A stretch of DNA of 5,917 nt from Planctomycetaceae bacterium (lineage in GTDB: Bacteria > Planctomycetota > Planctomycetia > Pirellulales > Pirellulaceae), in assembly GCA_007695205.1 (NCBI GenBank), contig REEF01000832.1, forward strand, positions 1 through 5,917, in the 5' to 3' direction. Of this stretch, positions 5,059 through 5,917 are shown piece after piece. The notes beneath the pieces were generated by a model, which made no database searches, was not told the origin of the DNA, and worked only from the letters and a program-made list of their open reading frames with translations. Position 1 is the stretch's first letter; each line of letters begins with the position of its first letter. The position numbers and the translations under genes are program-made.

Positions 5059-5917
5059 TTAACGCTTGATGGTCGCCGTCGCCGTGAATTCGGCCTCCAG
5101 CTTGCCGCCTAGGTCGGTTTCGATGGTGATTCGTTGAGCCACGTTCCCGTCCCCGTTGCCTGCCGTGAACGCCACCGGCACGAAATGCATCGCCTTGCTG
5201 TCGTCGGGCAGGTCGGAGAAGCTGAAGTGTTCGTCATCACAACGAATATCCAAGATTCGGAATGGCTGGTTGCCGCGAACCACTACCGTGCGACGAACCG
5301 TCTGACCCGGCTCGAGCACGCCCAGGAACAACGAGGCCGGATTGATGCTCAGCGGGGATTCCACCTGACCTTCCACCGACAACGTCATCGTACGCGATCC
5401 GCCGTCGTTGGTCACGATGGTCAATTGGTCGTTGATGTAGCCGACCGGAGCGCTGGGTTTCAGCCGGACAAGCATCGCGTAATGGACTCGCCCCGAACGA
5501 CGAGCCATTTCGTCCAACTCCACTTCGAAATGCTGATTCGCACTGCGGATGTCCATGATCTCCCAATCGTTCCGTCCGGCGTAGACCAAATCGATCTGAC
5601 GCTCGGCGCCACGTCCCAGCTCGACGGCCCCAAAATCCACCGAACCCGGGTCGAACACCACATCGCTACGCACAAAGCCCGAAACCGTCAACTGCACCTC
5701 GGCATAGTAAGGCCGATCGATCACCACCGTGATCGTCGAACCTTTGGCGCCCAAGAACGACCTCGTGTTGTAAACGACCAACACCTCGCCCTTTTCAAAC
5801 GTCTTCAGCACGTTCTTGCTCACGCGAACCGTCGCGCATCCGCAAGTGGAACGCACCGAGGCGATCCGTACGTCCTCCTGATAGATGTTGGTGAACTCGA
5901 AAGCATATTCCTGCTTC
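5059..5917 (-). CDS. DUF1573 (Ig-like repeat) protein, N-terminus beyond the window
   Basis: The gene enters from beyond base 5917; 285 residues and the stop are visible. The frame stays open above 5856 and gives KQEYAFEFTNIYQEDVRIASVRSTCGC (shown here in part: the Cys-Gly-Cys is at visible residues 25-27), the hallmark of DUF1573. This family of Ig-like (ASH-type) beta-sandwich proteins is abundant in Bacteroidetes and planctomycetes and expected in the periplasm or cell surface. Two further related units follow: one starting near VDFGAVELG (93-101) with WEIMDIRSANQHFEV, and one starting near LFLGVLEPG (196-204) with FRILDIRCDDEHFSF. They look like an internal duplication of the same sandwich, but without the Cys-Gly-Cys. 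A signal peptide should lie upstream of the window but cannot be seen. Its TAA directly abuts the ATPase ATG, which places it in one transcript with the ABC pair; a role as the exported partner of that transporter is possible but inferred only from position. Confidence 0.85.
   Translation of the reverse strand, partial: KQEYAFEFTNIYQEDVRIASVRSTCGCATVRVSKNVLKTFEKGEVLVVYNTRSFLGAKGSTITVVIDRPYYAEVQLTVSGFVRSDVVFDPGSVDFGAVELGRGAERQIDLVYAGRNDWEIMDIRSANQHFEVELDEMARRSGRVHYAMLVRLKPSAPVGYINDQLTIVTNDGGSRTMTLSVEGQVESPLSINPASLFLGVLEPGQTVRRTVVVRGNQPFRILDIRCDDEHFSFSDLPDDSKAMHFVPVAFTAGNGDGNVAQRITIETDLGGKLEAEFTATATIKR

Noticed and set aside
5854..5856. GTG as the start codon of the DUF1573 gene
   Set aside because: The frame remains open to the window edge and the upstream residues (EYAFEFTNI, VRIASV) are the conserved part of DUF1573 before Cys-Gly-Cys, so the true start lies beyond 5917.

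Overview
The window looks like an ordinary stretch of chromosome from a planctomycete, most likely of the Pirellula/Rhodopirellula kind. The case rests on family content: a DUF1501 protein, a Tat-exported Gfo/Idh/MocA oxidoreductase, a third protein with an N-terminal twin-arginine leader, and a DUF1573 protein, all in DNA of moderately high GC. The species cannot be fixed from the sequence.

All six genes lie on the minus strand, so transcription runs from high to low coordinates. In that order: (1) a DUF1573 protein with Ig-like repeats, entering from beyond base 5917 and ending at 5059; (2) an ABC transporter ATPase of the LolD/MacB/FtsE type (5058-4384), whose ATG directly follows the preceding stop codon; (3) an FtsX/MacB-like permease (4387-3203), overlapping the ATPase by 4 bases; (4) a DUF1501 protein with a Tat leader (3163-1712); (5) a Gfo/Idh/MocA oxidoreductase with a Tat leader (1641-319); (6) the first 47 codons of another Tat-leader protein (141-1), cut by the window edge. 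Gaps are 0 bases, a 4-base overlap, 39, 70 and 177 bases. No convincing promoter or rho-independent terminator was found.

Genes 1-3 form a tight, probably translationally coupled module: an envelope Ig-like protein and a two-gene ABC system of the class that works on periplasmic or membrane substrates rather than classic import. Genes 4-6 are looser and each has its own Shine-Dalgarno sequence. They encode proteins expected to be folded in the cytoplasm and exported by Tat, a common planctomycete theme linked to catabolism of complex substrates. Whether the two halves share a function or only a transcript cannot be told from the sequence.

No mobile element, CRISPR array, tRNA or rRNA was seen. 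The points most worth following up are the permease (a His-Phe-His motif in its periplasmic domain and an apparently missing fourth membrane helix), the lack of the usual DUF1549/DUF1553 partner upstream of the DUF1501 gene, a bulged hairpin in the 177-base gap, and the high frequency of the palindrome CGATCG. No clearly new system is evident.
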